In this document: piece by piece, positions 1-9,803 of the stretch
Position numbering within the stretch: position 1 is the first letter of the stretch
Layout of the letters: every line of letters begins with the position of its first letter
DNA from: an uncultured Saprospiraceae bacterium
GTDB lineage: Bacteria; Bacteroidota; Bacteroidia; Chitinophagales; Saprospiraceae
Assembly (NCBI GenBank): GCA_937959115.1
Contig: CALGAW010000057.1
Span: 1 to 64,000, forward strand
Length of the DNA stretch: 64,000 nt
Reading direction: 5' to 3'
The notes under the pieces: model-generated
Told to the model about the DNA's origin: nothing
What the model saw: the letters and a program-made list of their open reading frames with translations, nothing else
Database searches by the model: none
Made by a program: the position numbers and the translations under genes

Positions 1-3000
1 CAACTACCAAATAGTACTTGTAATGGAGGTAGTTTACAAGGAGTAGAACAATACTTCTATACTGGAACCTATACCCTTCCAATCAATTGTACAGATTGGG
101 TATTTTCATACAGCGTATGTTGTAGAAACGGAGCGATTACGAATTCAATGAACCCAAACACAAATAGTATTTATGTAGAGGCGAAACTGAATAGTGTGAT
201 AGCACCTTGTAATAATTCTCCAACGTTTACAACTCCTCCAGTACCTTACATCTGTGCAGGGCAGCCTTTTAACTACAATCATGGTGCGTTTGATGCAGAT
301 GGTGATTCATTGATCTATAAGTTGAATCCACCTTTAGATGATGCAGTTACACCTGTACCATATATTGCACCATTCAACCCTGGATATCCTATTTCTACTA
401 TTCCTGCTAACAACTTCGTTTTTGATGCTAGTACAGGACAAATGACACTAACACCTGCAAATCCACAAATTGGGATTGTTGCTGTTATCGTTCAAGAATA
501 TCGAAATGGAATGTTAATTGGGTCAACGATTAGAGATATGCAGGTGGTAGTTATTACCTGTAGTAATCAGGTACCAGTTGTTACCCCAGTTGATACCTTC
601 TCTATATCAGGAGGAACCTTTGATGGATCTACCTTTACCGTTTGTGCTGGTAACACCTTATATTTTGAATTTGGTGCTAGTGATCCAGATCTTGGAGACA
701 TTCTTTCTGTTACTTCCAATATAGGCACAAACATTCCAGGAGCAACAATTAATACAGTAGGTACGAACCCAGTCCTAATTCAGTTTAATTGGGCTACAAC
801 AGTAAACAGTGGTGGTAACTACAACTTTACCGTTACTGTTGGAGATAACGCCTGCCCCATTGCTGGTAACCAGATTATAGGATTTGACATACTTGTCCCC
901 TCCGTAGAAATATCAGCACCCGATACTACGATTTGTGGGGATACGACAACCATGATTCAATTGAACGCAACACCGATTGGAGGAACAGGCTTAGGAACAT
1001 TCGTCTGGTCACCCACAACTGGACTTAGCAATCCGAATATTGCGAATCCTGTCGCTACAGTCTCTGATCCCATTCAGTATGTTGTAACGTATGATGATGG
1101 TGTTTGTCAAGTTACAGATACCGTTAATATCGTGTTTGCAGGTATATTAGATGCTACGCCTGAATTGGCAAATCTTTGTCCCGGAGAATCGATACAATTG
1201 AACGCAGACTTCACCTTTGCAGAACCTCCTGCACCACCCGGCTGTGGGGTTAACACAAGTGGCTGTAATGGTCCATCTTCTCAATATACAGTTGGTACAG
1301 ATGTTACAGCTACAGGCCCATTGTCAACAAGTAATGAAGCAGGTAGTCCGTTTCTTGGATACTATCATGATGGTAGAGTTCAGTATTTATTTAGAGCATC
1401 AGAACTTACTGCTTTAGGATTGTCATCAGGTCTTATTACTGATTTAGCATTTGATGTATCTTCAGTATTCAGTACACAACCTTACGACAACTTTACTATA
1501 AAACTAGCTTGTACAACGGATACAACGTTTAACCTACTTTCTTTTGATTCAACAGGTACGGTTGTTTATACTGGATCTGTTACACCAGTTGTTGGTTTAA
1601 ATACATTTACGTTTACAAATCAATATGAATGGGATGGACTTTCAAACCTTATTGTTGAAGTATGCTTCGATAATACAGCTTATTCAAACTATGACCATGT
1701 TCATTATAGCCAAACTTCTTATAACTCTGTAATTTACAACAGAATTGACAACGGTGCCGGTTGTTCACTAACACCAGCGTTGTTCTCAGACCGAAGAGCG
1801 AATATAGTGTTTAACACTTGTCCTGCTGTTCCTATATTCCAAAACGTAACTTATAGCTGGAACCCTCCAACAGGACTATCAAATCCAACAATCGCAAATC
1901 CAGTTGCTACACCTCCTGGCCCAATCACTTACGTAGTTACAGCGACAACCGATGAATGTACCTTTAAGGATACAATATATGTTGATCTAAATACACTGAA
2001 CATTAGTCTTGCAGGAGCATCTGCTTGTGGTGGAAGCTTTGGTAGTATTACAACAACAGTTTTAAACGGAACTGGGCCATTCACCTATCAATGGGATAGT
2101 GGATTACCAGCAATTCCAAATCACCCTAGTGTACCATTAGGAACATACAATGTGACAGTTACTGATGTAAATGGATGCACAAATACTGGAACAGTTTCAG
2201 TATCCAACAGCCTAAATCTAACTGTTACAGTTGATTCTACTACTAATATACTTTGTAATGGAGGAACAGGAGGAGCAATTTATACAACTGCCTCTAGTGG
2301 AACACCTCCATATGTGTTTACTTGGAATACAGGTCAAACTACGGATGACATTACTGGTCTAGTAGATGGCACATACACCCTCACAGTTACCGACGATGCG
2401 GGATGTGTTCAAACACTTTCAGCGACGGTTACCGTACCAAATGCTGTAGTCTTACAAACGACTTCTGTAGATCCTACTTGTAATGCCTCAAATGGCTCGA
2501 TTACAGCGACAGCAACAGGCGGAACGCCAGTATATCAATATAGCTTTAACAACGGACCATTTGGTGCACAGAGTGCTTGGAACAATTTACCAGCAGGGAT
2601 GTACTCAATCATAGCTTTAGATTCACAAGGGTGCTCAGACACAACAAGTGTCACATTGAACCTAGGAGCAACACCCGTAATTGATAGTGTTCAAACAGTT
2701 ACACCTTCTTGTAATGGCAATGATGGTGAAATCGTTATTTTTGCTTCTGGAGGAGCTACTCCTTACATGTATACCATCGGGGGCCCTTTACAAGCCTCAA
2801 ATACATTTACTGGTCTAGCTACTGGAAATTACATCGCAATTGTAGTTGACGCCATTGGGTGTGCAGATACAACTGTCGTTGTATTAAATAATCCGATCTC
2901 AGTTGTAATTGATTCCCTAGTCGCAATACCTACAAGCTGTGGAGCGGTGAATGGACAAATAACTGTTTATGCCAACAATGGCTTACCCCCTTACCAGTAT

Positions 3001-5964
3001 AGTATCAATAACGGACCATTACAGTCCTCAAATACGTTCCCTGGACTAGGAAGTGGTCCTTATACTATTACAGTTCAAGATGCGAATGGTTGTTCGGATA
3101 TGCAGACCGTTAATATTGGTCCTTCATCGCAAATTAATATTACCAATGTTATTGGAGCGAATGGAACCTGTGGTCAGAACAACGGTAGCATTGAGATCAT
3201 TGTTACAGGTGGGGTATTAAATTACAGTTATAGTATTGATGGTGGAGTTACCTTCCAACCTTCCAACATTTTCATGAATCTTCCTCCTGGAACTTATCAG
3301 ATTGTAGTAAATGATGCAGTTGGTTGTTCGGATAATATTGCATTTACAATAACGAGTACAAGTGCTCCTATCATTGATTCTGTTGTCGAAACTAATCCTT
3401 CTACTTGTGGAGGTACAGATGGTAGCATCGTGATATTCTCTACTCAAGGAGCTCCTCCTATTGTTTATAGCATTGATAATGGTACTACATTCCAACCTTC
3501 AAACACCTTTCCTAATTTAGGAGCTGGAACATATGATGTAATCGTAGCAGATTCTTCAGGTTGTGCAGATACAACTGTTGTAACATTGCAAGACCCGAAT
3601 TCTCCTGCAATAGATAGCATCACTGTTATTCAGCCTAGTTGTGGTCAAAATGACGGATCCATTGAGGTATTTATCTCAGGAGGAAATCCAAACTATGAAT
3701 ACAGTATAGATGGAGGTACAACATGGCAGGGATCTAACATCTTCACTAATTTGTCTACTGGAATATATGTAATCACAATCCAAGACTTCTTAGGATGTCA
3801 AACCTCACAACCATTCACACTATTACCGTCAACCACGGTGAGTATTACGAGTATAACAGGAGACAATGCATCTTGCGGGTTAAGCAACGGATCAATTGAC
3901 ATTACAGTTACTGGCGGCCTACCTCCATACACTTATACGATTGATGGTGGTACAACGACTCAAACTACTCCTAACTTCCTTAATGTCCCTCCAGGTGTTT
4001 ACACGGTTGAGGTGACTGACGCTGCAGGATGTACAGTATTGCAGCAATACACTGTACTTGATGATGGAAGTGTACAAATAGATAATATTGTGGCAACAGA
4101 TCCAAGTTCATGTAATACTAACGATGGATCAATAAATATCACAGCAAGTGGAGGTCTACCTCCTTATCAATTTAGTAATGACAATGGTGTCTCTTACCAA
4201 GGTAGCGGTATCTTTACCAATTTACCTGGAGGAACATACGATGTTGTGGTTCAAGATGCAAATGGATGTATACAATCATCATCAGTAGTCATAACAGAGC
4301 CGAATGCTCCAGGAATTGACACTGTATTGATTACGAACCCTACTTGTGGTCAAAGCAATGGTAGTATAGTGATTGTACTTGAGAGCGGAACTGGAACACC
4401 TAGTTTTGAATATAGTATTGATGGTGGTGCGACTTTCCAAGGGTCAAACACTTTTACAAATCTTCCTGCTGGTGTGTATAACATCGTAGTAGAAGATTTC
4501 GTAGGTTGCCAAGTGGTTCAAACTGTTGTTGTTAGTAATCCTGGTGCACCTCAATTGAATATTTCTAGTACTGACCCTATTTGCGGCAACGTAGATGGAA
4601 CGATCACCATTACTGTAAACGGTGGTACTCCTCCATTCCAATACAGTATAGATGGTGGCGCTACATTCAGTTCTAATAATACGTATTCAAATCTTCCTGG
4701 AGGCGTATACAATATTGTAGTCGTTGATGATGTAGGCTGTCAAGCAGTCAATCAGTTAGTCCTAGTAGATAATGGAATTGTGAACATTAGTAACTTAACA
4801 CCTACTGCCCCACTCTGTGGAGCTTCTAATGGATCTATAAATGTATTGGCTAACGGTGGTACCGCGCCTTACGAATATAGTATTGACGGTGGAGTTACAT
4901 GGCAAACAAGCTTCTTGTTTAGTGGATTGCCAGGAGGAACTTATACGATTACCGTCAGAGACTTTAACAATTGTCAGGATACTGAAACAATTACGATCAT
5001 TGATAATGGAGCACCTGCTATCACAGTTAACACTGTTGATGCAAGTTGTGATAACTTTGATGGTCAAATCGAAATCCTTGTTACTGGTGGAACTAGCCCA
5101 TACCAATATAGTATCGACAACGGTGCTACTACTAGCGGCGGCAACGTATTCACTGGTCTTGGAGATGGTCAATATGAGATCGTAGTGATTGACTACAACG
5201 GCTGTCAAGTGACAGATACAGTTTCCTTAACAAATTCAAGTGCGACACAAGTAACGATTACGCCTAGTGGACCAACGGATATTTGTTTTGGAGATGACCT
5301 TACGCTTGATGCAGGAGCTGGTTACAGTTCTTATGACTGGTCAACTGGAGAAACTTCACAAGTGGTTACAGTTACCACAAGTGCCTTCTACGGAGTTACC
5401 GTAACTGATCCTAATGGATGTGTGTCGTTTGACGAAATTGAAGTAACCGTTGCTCCAGAAATTGATCTAGAGGTTGTAAGTCTAGATACGATTGAACTAG
5501 GAGACTCTGTGCTTGTAACCGTGCTATTCCCGAATCCAAACTATACTTATAACTGGACAGGGTCTGACGGATCTACCCATACAGGACCTTCTTTTGTCTA
5601 TCCAGGCAACACTGAAGGTGAGTTTACCTTTACAGTAACTGCTACTGAAAATGGATGTTCTGAGACTGCAGTGCTCAATTTACTCGTTCAAGATTCAAGT
5701 AACTGGGATGTGCCAAACGCCTTCTCTCCTAACGGTGATGGATTGAATGATACTTTCGGACCTTCCTTAAGTGGTACCTTGAGACTCGTTGAATTACAAG
5801 TATTTAACAGATGGGGTGAAAAAGTTCATGACGGTCCTACTGAGTGGGATGGAACATACAAAGGCCAAGAACAAGACCAAGAAGTATTTGTCTATAGAAT
5901 CATTGTTGAAAATGTTTCTGGAAAACAATCAACTAAAACTGGAGATTTCATCTTAATGAGATAA
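1..5964 (+). CDS. SprB-repeat surface adhesin, T9SS type B sorting domain (5' end missing)
   Basis: The frame is open from base 1, so the gene starts upstream; the first visible ATG at 148 is internal. 1,987 residues are visible. The N-terminal part is rich in Cys and resembles the start of gliding-motility-associated surface proteins. Next come PKD/Ig-like stretches with 'SPTTGLSNP' type motifs at about residues 340 and 620. About 14 SprB-type repeats (roughly 77 residues each, ending in a [TVI]xDxxGC motif) fill nt 2011-5240. The last 85 residues, from 'NAFSPNGDGLND' to 'GDFILMR', are a classic type B sorting domain (gliding motility-associated C-terminal, CHU_C). Known role of the family: cell-surface adhesins exported through the outer membrane by T9SS, SprB being moved along the cell in gliding. 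Function here is inferred from architecture. A hairpin terminator follows. Confidence 0.93.
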   Translation, partial: QLPNSTCNGGSLQGVEQYFYTGTYTLPINCTDWVFSYSVCCRNGAITNSMNPNTNSIYVEAKLNSVIAPCNNSPTFTTPPVPYICAGQPFNYNHGAFDADGDSLIYKLNPPLDDAVTPVPYIAPFNPGYPISTIPANNFVFDASTGQMTLTPANPQIGIVAVIVQEYRNGMLIGSTIRDMQVVVITCSNQVPVVTPVDTFSISGGTFDGSTFTVCAGNTLYFEFGASDPDLGDILSVTSNIGTNIPGATINTVGTNPVLIQFNWATTVNSGGNYNFTVTVGDNACPIAGNQIIGFDILVPSVEISAPDTTICGDTTTMIQLNATPIGGTGLGTFVWSPTTGLSNPNIANPVATVSDPIQYVVTYDDGVCQVTDTVNIVFAGILDATPELANLCPGESIQLNADFTFAEPPAPPGCGVNTSGCNGPSSQYTVGTDVTATGPLSTSNEAGSPFLGYYHDGRVQYLFRASELTALGLSSGLITDLAFDVSSVFSTQPYDNFTIKLACTTDTTFNLLSFDSTGTVVYTGSVTPVVGLNTFTFTNQYEWDGLSNLIVEVCFDNTAYSNYDHVHYSQTSYNSVIYNRIDNGAGCSLTPALFSDRRANIVFNTCPAVPIFQNVTYSWNPPTGLSNPTIANPVATPPGPITYVVTATTDECTFKDTIYVDLNTLNISLAGASACGGSFGSITTTVLNGTGPFTYQWDSGLPAIPNHPSVPLGTYNVTVTDVNGCTNTGTVSVSNSLNLTVTVDSTTNILCNGGTGGAIYTTASSGTPPYVFTWNTGQTTDDITGLVDGTYTLTVTDDAGCVQTLSATVTVPNAVVLQTTSVDPTCNASNGSITATATGGTPVYQYSFNNGPFGAQSAWNNLPAGMYSIIALDSQGCSDTTSVTLNLGATPVIDSVQTVTPSCNGNDGEIVIFASGGATPYMYTIGGPLQASNTFTGLATGNYIAIVVDAIGCADTTVVVLNNPISVVIDSLVAIPTSCGAVNGQITVYANNGLPPYQYSINNGPLQSSNTFPGLGSGPYTITVQDANGCSDMQTVNIGPSSQINITNVIGANGTCGQNNGSIEIIVTGGVLNYSYSIDGGVTFQPSNIFMNLPPGTYQIVVNDAVGCSDNIAFTITSTSAPIIDSVVETNPSTCGGTDGSIVIFSTQGAPPIVYSIDNGTTFQPSNTFPNLGAGTYDVIVADSSGCADTTVVTLQDPNSPAIDSITVIQPSCGQNDGSIEVFISGGNPNYEYSIDGGTTWQGSNIFTNLSTGIYVITIQDFLGCQTSQPFTLLPSTTVSITSITGDNASCGLSNGSIDITVTGGLPPYTYTIDGGTTTQTTPNFLNVPPGVYTVEVTDAAGCTVLQQYTVLDDGSVQIDNIVATDPSSCNTNDGSINITASGGLPPYQFSNDNGVSYQGSGIFTNLPGGTYDVVVQDANGCIQSSSVVITEPNAPGIDTVLITNPTCGQSNGSIVIVLESGTGTPSFEYSIDGGATFQGSNTFTNLPAGVYNIVVEDFVGCQVVQTVVVSNPGAPQLNISSTDPICGNVDGTITITVNGGTPPFQYSIDGGATFSSNNTYSNLPGGVYNIVVVDDVGCQAVNQLVLVDNGIVNISNLTPTAPLCGASNGSINVLANGGTAPYEYSIDGGVTWQTSFLFSGLPGGTYTITVRDFNNCQDTETITIIDNGAPAITVNTVDASCDNFDGQIEILVTGGTSPYQYSIDNGATTSGGNVFTGLGDGQYEIVVIDYNGCQVTDTVSLTNSSATQVTITPSGPTDICFGDDLTLDAGAGYSSYDWSTGETSQVVTVTTSAFYGVTVTDPNGCVSFDEIEVTVAPEIDLEVVSLDTIELGDSVLVTVLFPNPNYTYNWTGSDGSTHTGPSFVYPGNTEGEFTFTVTATENGCSETAVLNLLVQDSSNWDVPNAFSPNGDGLNDTFGPSLSGTLRLVELQVFNRWGEKVHDGPTEWDGTYKGQEQDQEVFVYRIIVENVSGKQSTKTGDFILMR
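2011..5240 (+). repeat. 14 tandem SprB-type repeats
   Basis: In-frame protein repeats, about 231 nt apart. Each begins near a Cys-Gly-x-x-[ND]-Gly motif, has a 'YSIDGG' type strand in the middle and closes with 'DxxGC'. The later copies (nt 3100-5210) are the most alike. They are diverged at DNA level rather than recent exact duplicates. Confidence 0.88.
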
Positions 5965-5985
5965 TATTCAGATAGAAATAATGTT

Positions 5986-6018
5986 AAAGCCTGTGGAATT
6001 ACTCTACAGGCTTTTTTT
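5986..6018 (+). terminator. Rho-independent terminator of the SprB-like gene
   Basis: Perfect 9-bp stem AAAGCCTGT/ACAGGCTTT with an 11-nt loop and an extended T run, starting 21 nt after the stop codon. Confidence 0.85.
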
Positions 6019-6166
6019 ATGAATATAAAATCGTATGTAAGAATTTAATTCCAAATTAGTCCATTGATAATAGTGAACTACTTTAACTATTTTTTCTAGT
6101 CTCCTTGATTTTGAAAAAAAGAGAAAAATGAGCAAAAAGTAATAAAATGCTCAATCAATCTACATT

Positions 6167-6207
6167 AAAAACCCAAGGGAACTATTTTCTTTTGGGTTTT
6201 GTTTTTT
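6167..6207 (+). terminator. Second hairpin with T run upstream of argS
   Basis: Stem AAAACCCAA/TTGGGTTTT around a loop containing an internal T run, followed by G and six T. It lies in the 337-nt gap between the SprB-like gene and argS, 149 nt after the first terminator, and may be a back-up terminator or end an unseen short transcript. Apart from these two hairpins and the argS promoter, I see nothing in this gap. Confidence 0.6.
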
Positions 6208-6235
6208 GGTTAAGTTAAAAAAAGAAATACCTTTG
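6205..6235 (+). promoter_or_regulatory. Bacteroidota-type promoter for argS
   Basis: TTTG at 6205-6208, 19-nt spacer, TACCTTTG at 6228-6235: a full match to the TTTG/TAnnTTTG consensus of the Bacteroidota primary sigma factor. Transcription would begin near 6242, about 60 nt before the argS ATG. Confidence 0.7.
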
Positions 6236-6301
6236 GGATGAAGTCTAAATGGGTACCTTATATAAACCATACCCCACTAGCAAATTGAACGAGAATAGCA
6301 T

Positions 6302-8056
6302 ATGGAAATCACACAATTAATACGAGAACAGGTTGTAAAAGCAGTAGATCAGCTATACAGTCACACTGTTGACACGTCTAGCTTACTTGTAAGCCCGACT
6401 AGAAAAGAGTTTGAAGGAGATTACACACTTGTCGTATTTCCATTCACCAAAGCTGCAAAGAAAGGACCAGCGGATATTGCAAAAGAAATTGGAGATTTTT
6501 TGACCAGTGAAGTGAAAGAAATCACTGGATACAATATCATTAAAGGGTTTTTAAATCTCAATGTGGTCAATGCTTATTGGTCGAAGTATTTAAATGATCT
6601 TTATCATCAAGAAGATTTTGGCCAACATGCTCCCAATGGTAGAAAAGTAATTGTTGAATACTCTTCACCGAATACAAATAAACCCCTTCACTTAGGTCAT
6701 ATGAGAAACATCCTCCTTGGCTGGGCGAGTAGCAAAATAATAGCTAAAGCAGGTAATGAAGTTATCAAAACACAGATCATAAATGATAGAGGCATCCACA
6801 TCTGTAAAAGTATGATCGCTTGGCAGCTTTATGGCAACGGTGAAACTCCTGAAACCAATGGGACTAAGGGAGATCACCTTGTTGGAAAATACTACGTCGA
6901 ATTCAATAAAAAAGATAAAGAGCAATCAGCAATCCTGCCAAAAGAACAGGAATCAGAAATCATGCTCCAAGCAAGAGAACTCCTTAAAAAATGGGAAGCC
7001 AACGATCCTGCAACCATCGAAATGTGGAAAACGATGAATGGATGGGTATATGCAGGATTTAATCAAACCTATGAAAATCTAGGTGTAACGTTTGATGTTG
7101 TCTACTACGAATCTGAAACCTATCTGCTAGGCAAGGACATCATCATAAAAGGCTTAGAAAACGGCGTCTTTTACCAGAAAGAAGACGGGAGTGTGTGGAT
7201 TGACCTTGAAGATGTCAAACTCGACCACAAACTCGTCCTTAGAAGCGATGGCACCTCCGTTTATATGACTCAAGACATTGGAACGGCAAAAAAACGATAC
7301 GAAGATTATCAGATGGATGGGATGACCTATGTTGTCGGCGATGAGCAAAACTATCACTTCAAAGCCTTATTCGAAATTCTCAAGAAGTTAAAAGAACCGT
7401 TTGCAGAAAACCTACACCACTTGTCTTACGGAATGGTCAATCTCCCTCACGGTAAAATGAAGTCAAGAGAAGGCACTGTTGTGGATGCAGACGACCTCAT
7501 TAAGGAAGTAATCGGTGAAGTAGAGCAAGAGTCAAAAGAACGAGGAGAATTAGATGCCTCTGAAGAAGAAAAACAAGATATCTGGAGAATAGTCGGTCTT
7601 GGCGCATTGAAATACCATTTGCTAAAAGTTAATCCTAAGAAACCAATGGTCTTCGATCCTAAGGAATCTGTTGATTTACAAGGACAAACAGGACCCTACA
7701 TCCAATATGCCTATGTGAGAATTCAAGGGATTCTTAGAAAATTAGACGAGGAGGTTAATTTTGAACACGTAGTTAATTATCAGGAAATAGAACCTCAAGA
7801 AAAACATGTATTGTTGTTGTTACAGCAATACCCAGGCATCATTCAAAGAGCCGCAAACAACTTCGATCCATCTGAAATAGCGCATTATTGTTATGATGTA
7901 GCCTCTGCGTTTCACAAATTCCTTCATGATGTTCAGGTATTAACAGCCAATACAAGTGAAGCGAAAGCATTTAGACTTATGTTGTGCAAAACAACAGGTA
8001 ATATATTAAAATCTGCATTTGCATTATTGGGGATAGAAATGCCTAAACGAATGTAA
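6302..8056 (+). CDS. argS: Arginine--tRNA ligase
   Basis: 584-aa class I aminoacyl-tRNA synthetase that charges tRNA-Arg with arginine in the cytoplasm. The N-terminal additional domain covers about residues 1-105. The HIGH motif appears as HLGH at residues 130-133 after 'SSPNTNKP'. The KMSKS-equivalent loop is 'GKMKSREG' near residue 385. The C-terminal helical anticodon-binding domain ends in the typical family form 'LLGIEMPKRM'. Length fits bacterial ArgS. The start ATG is preceded by a strong promoter about 60 nt upstream and no Shine-Dalgarno sequence, as usual in Bacteroidota. pyrR follows after 53 nt, so co-transcription is possible but unproven. Confidence 0.97.
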   Translation: MEITQLIREQVVKAVDQLYSHTVDTSSLLVSPTRKEFEGDYTLVVFPFTKAAKKGPADIAKEIGDFLTSEVKEITGYNIIKGFLNLNVVNAYWSKYLNDLYHQEDFGQHAPNGRKVIVEYSSPNTNKPLHLGHMRNILLGWASSKIIAKAGNEVIKTQIINDRGIHICKSMIAWQLYGNGETPETNGTKGDHLVGKYYVEFNKKDKEQSAILPKEQESEIMLQARELLKKWEANDPATIEMWKTMNGWVYAGFNQTYENLGVTFDVVYYESETYLLGKDIIIKGLENGVFYQKEDGSVWIDLEDVKLDHKLVLRSDGTSVYMTQDIGTAKKRYEDYQMDGMTYVVGDEQNYHFKALFEILKKLKEPFAENLHHLSYGMVNLPHGKMKSREGTVVDADDLIKEVIGEVEQESKERGELDASEEEKQDIWRIVGLGALKYHLLKVNPKKPMVFDPKESVDLQGQTGPYIQYAYVRIQGILRKLDEEVNFEHVVNYQEIEPQEKHVLLLLQQYPGIIQRAANNFDPSEIAHYCYDVASAFHKFLHDVQVLTANTSEAKAFRLMLCKTTGNILKSAFALLGIEMPKRM

Positions 8057-8109
8057 ACGAATGATTAATTGTTAATGTTTAATAAAAAGAGCGTATAACT
8101 AGCATAATA

Positions 8110-8667
8110 ATGGAGAACGGACGAGTCATATTATCTGGAAAACGATTTCTACTTTCGATCGACCGTCTTTGCCATCAGATCATTGAAAATCATGGTGATT
8201 TTGATAATAGTTGCTTGGTTGGTGTGCAGCCTAGAGGGATTCGATTTGCTAGTCGAATCCATAAACGTTTATGCGAGATCACTGGAAACCAGGCCATTGA
8301 TTTTGGTGTGTTGGATGTTACCTTTTACCGTGATGATTTTAGACGCAGAGAATCACCGCTTTCAGCACAAACAACTGAGATCAATTTTCTAGTTGAAGGT
8401 AAGAATGTACTGTTGATTGATGATGTGTTGTACTCTGGAAGAACAATTCGGGCAGCACTCGACGCCCTTCAGCATTACGGACGACCAAAAAAGGTGGAGC
8501 TGGTAACTCTGGTAGATAGAAGATTTAACCGGCACCTCCCTATTCAAGCAGATTATCTAGGCATTACAGTCGATGCTGTAGACGATGCATATGTAAAAGT
8601 GGAATGGCAAGAATACGAGGAGGCAGATAGGATTTTGTTTTTTCCTAAATCTAAATCAAACGAATAA
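8110..8667 (+). CDS. pyrR: PyrR: pyr operon regulator / uracil phosphoribosyltransferase
   Basis: 185-aa phosphoribosyltransferase-fold protein. The PRPP-binding loop 'VLLIDDVLYSGRT' lies at about residues 100-112, and 'VGVQPRG' in the N-terminal part is typical of PyrR. In the family the protein binds UMP/PRPP and pyr mRNA to control attenuation, and many members also convert uracil and PRPP to UMP. Its stop codon directly abuts the pyrB ATG (zero spacing), so the two are almost certainly one operon. I did not recognise a PyrR-binding anti-antiterminator in the 53-nt upstream gap, so regulation by attenuation is family knowledge only. Confidence 0.94.
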   Translation: MENGRVILSGKRFLLSIDRLCHQIIENHGDFDNSCLVGVQPRGIRFASRIHKRLCEITGNQAIDFGVLDVTFYRDDFRRRESPLSAQTTEINFLVEGKNVLLIDDVLYSGRTIRAALDALQHYGRPKKVELVTLVDRRFNRHLPIQADYLGITVDAVDDAYVKVEWQEYEEADRILFFPKSKSNE

Positions 8668-9597
8668 ATGTCGGAACTGAGCACGAAACATCTCTTAGGC
8701 ATCAAGCATATTTTGAAGGAAGACATTGAGCTCATCTTCGAAACTGCTGATAAATTTAAGGAAGTCATTAATCGGCCCATCAAAAAAGTGCCGTCACTTA
8801 GAGATGTTACGGTGGCCAATCTCTTCTTTGAAAACAGTACGCGTACTCGTATTTCGTTTGAGTTGGCTGAGAAACGATTGTCTGCGGATACGGTCAATTT
8901 TTCCGCTTCCTCCTCCTCAGTAAAGAAGGGAGAAACCTTGTTGGATACGGTCAACAATATCCTTTCTATGAAGGTAGATATGGTGGTTATTCGTCACCCA
9001 GCGCCTGGTGCGCCCTTGTATCTATCGCGTCATATAGAAGCTAATATCATCAATGCTGGTGATGGAACGCATGAGCACCCGACCCAGGCATTACTAGATG
9101 CCTTTTCGATCAGAGAGAAGTACGGAGATCTCGAAGGGCGGAAAGTCTGTATTTTTGGTGACATTCAGCATTCAAGAGTTGCATTGAGCAATATCCTTTG
9201 TTTGACGAAGCTAGGAGCTCAAGTAGCGGTTTGTGGCCCGCCTACCCTTATCCCAAAGCATATTGACAGTCTGGGTGTTAAGGTGGAGTACGATGTACGA
9301 AAAGCCTTGCAATGGTGTGATGTCGCTAATGTGCTAAGGATTCAACTGGAGCGGCAAGATATAAAATACATTCCATCCATCCGCGAATACACCAATTACT
9401 TCGGCATCAACAAAGCGATGCTGGATGGACTTGATAAGGAAGTGCTGATCATGCACCCTGGCCCAATCAATCGAGGTGTTGAACTCTCTAGTGACGTTGC
9501 TGATTCCGATCATTCTATCATCTTAAATCAGGTAGAAAATGGTGTGGCTGTTAGAATGGCGATTCTGTATCTACTTGCTTCCAAGAATAAAGTTTAA
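8668..9597 (+). CDS. pyrB: Aspartate carbamoyltransferase catalytic subunit
   Basis: 309 aa, the normal length for the catalytic chain. It joins carbamoyl phosphate and aspartate to give N-carbamoylaspartate, the committed step of de novo pyrimidine synthesis. The carbamoyl-phosphate loop 'FENSTRTR' is near residue 53, 'HPTQALLDAF' near 137, and 'MHPGPINRGVE' near 264; all are family signatures. It starts directly after the pyrR stop. No pyrI or other pyr gene follows; after a 206-nt gap comes an unrelated coiled-coil gene, so the operon seems limited to pyrR-pyrB, with argS possibly upstream. Confidence 0.96.
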   Translation: MSELSTKHLLGIKHILKEDIELIFETADKFKEVINRPIKKVPSLRDVTVANLFFENSTRTRISFELAEKRLSADTVNFSASSSSVKKGETLLDTVNNILSMKVDMVVIRHPAPGAPLYLSRHIEANIINAGDGTHEHPTQALLDAFSIREKYGDLEGRKVCIFGDIQHSRVALSNILCLTKLGAQVAVCGPPTLIPKHIDSLGVKVEYDVRKALQWCDVANVLRIQLERQDIKYIPSIREYTNYFGINKAMLDGLDKEVLIMHPGPINRGVELSSDVADSDHSIILNQVENGVAVRMAILYLLASKNKV

Positions 9598-9803
9598 TTA
9601 TTTATCAATTATCAATATAAAACGCCCATTCGCACCTAAATATATAACAATCAGAATCTTGTTTAGTTAAAATCGAGAGAATCTTCTCCAATTAAAAAAC
9701 AATTACAATTGAATACCGTATACCTATTATAATAATGCTAATGTAAAACCCGTAAACTTTGTTTTTTTTGGTTATCTTAGTAGCTTATAAACGCCCTCGA
9801 ATC

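Noticed and set aside
8057-8109. Possible PyrR-responsive attenuator ahead of pyrR
   Set aside because: The gap is only 53 nt, and I see no anti-antiterminator loop or terminator hairpin in it.
9759-9803. Upstream TTG start adding 15 residues to the coiled-coil protein
   Set aside because: It would put charged residues ahead of a clear signal peptide that starts at the ATG at 9804.
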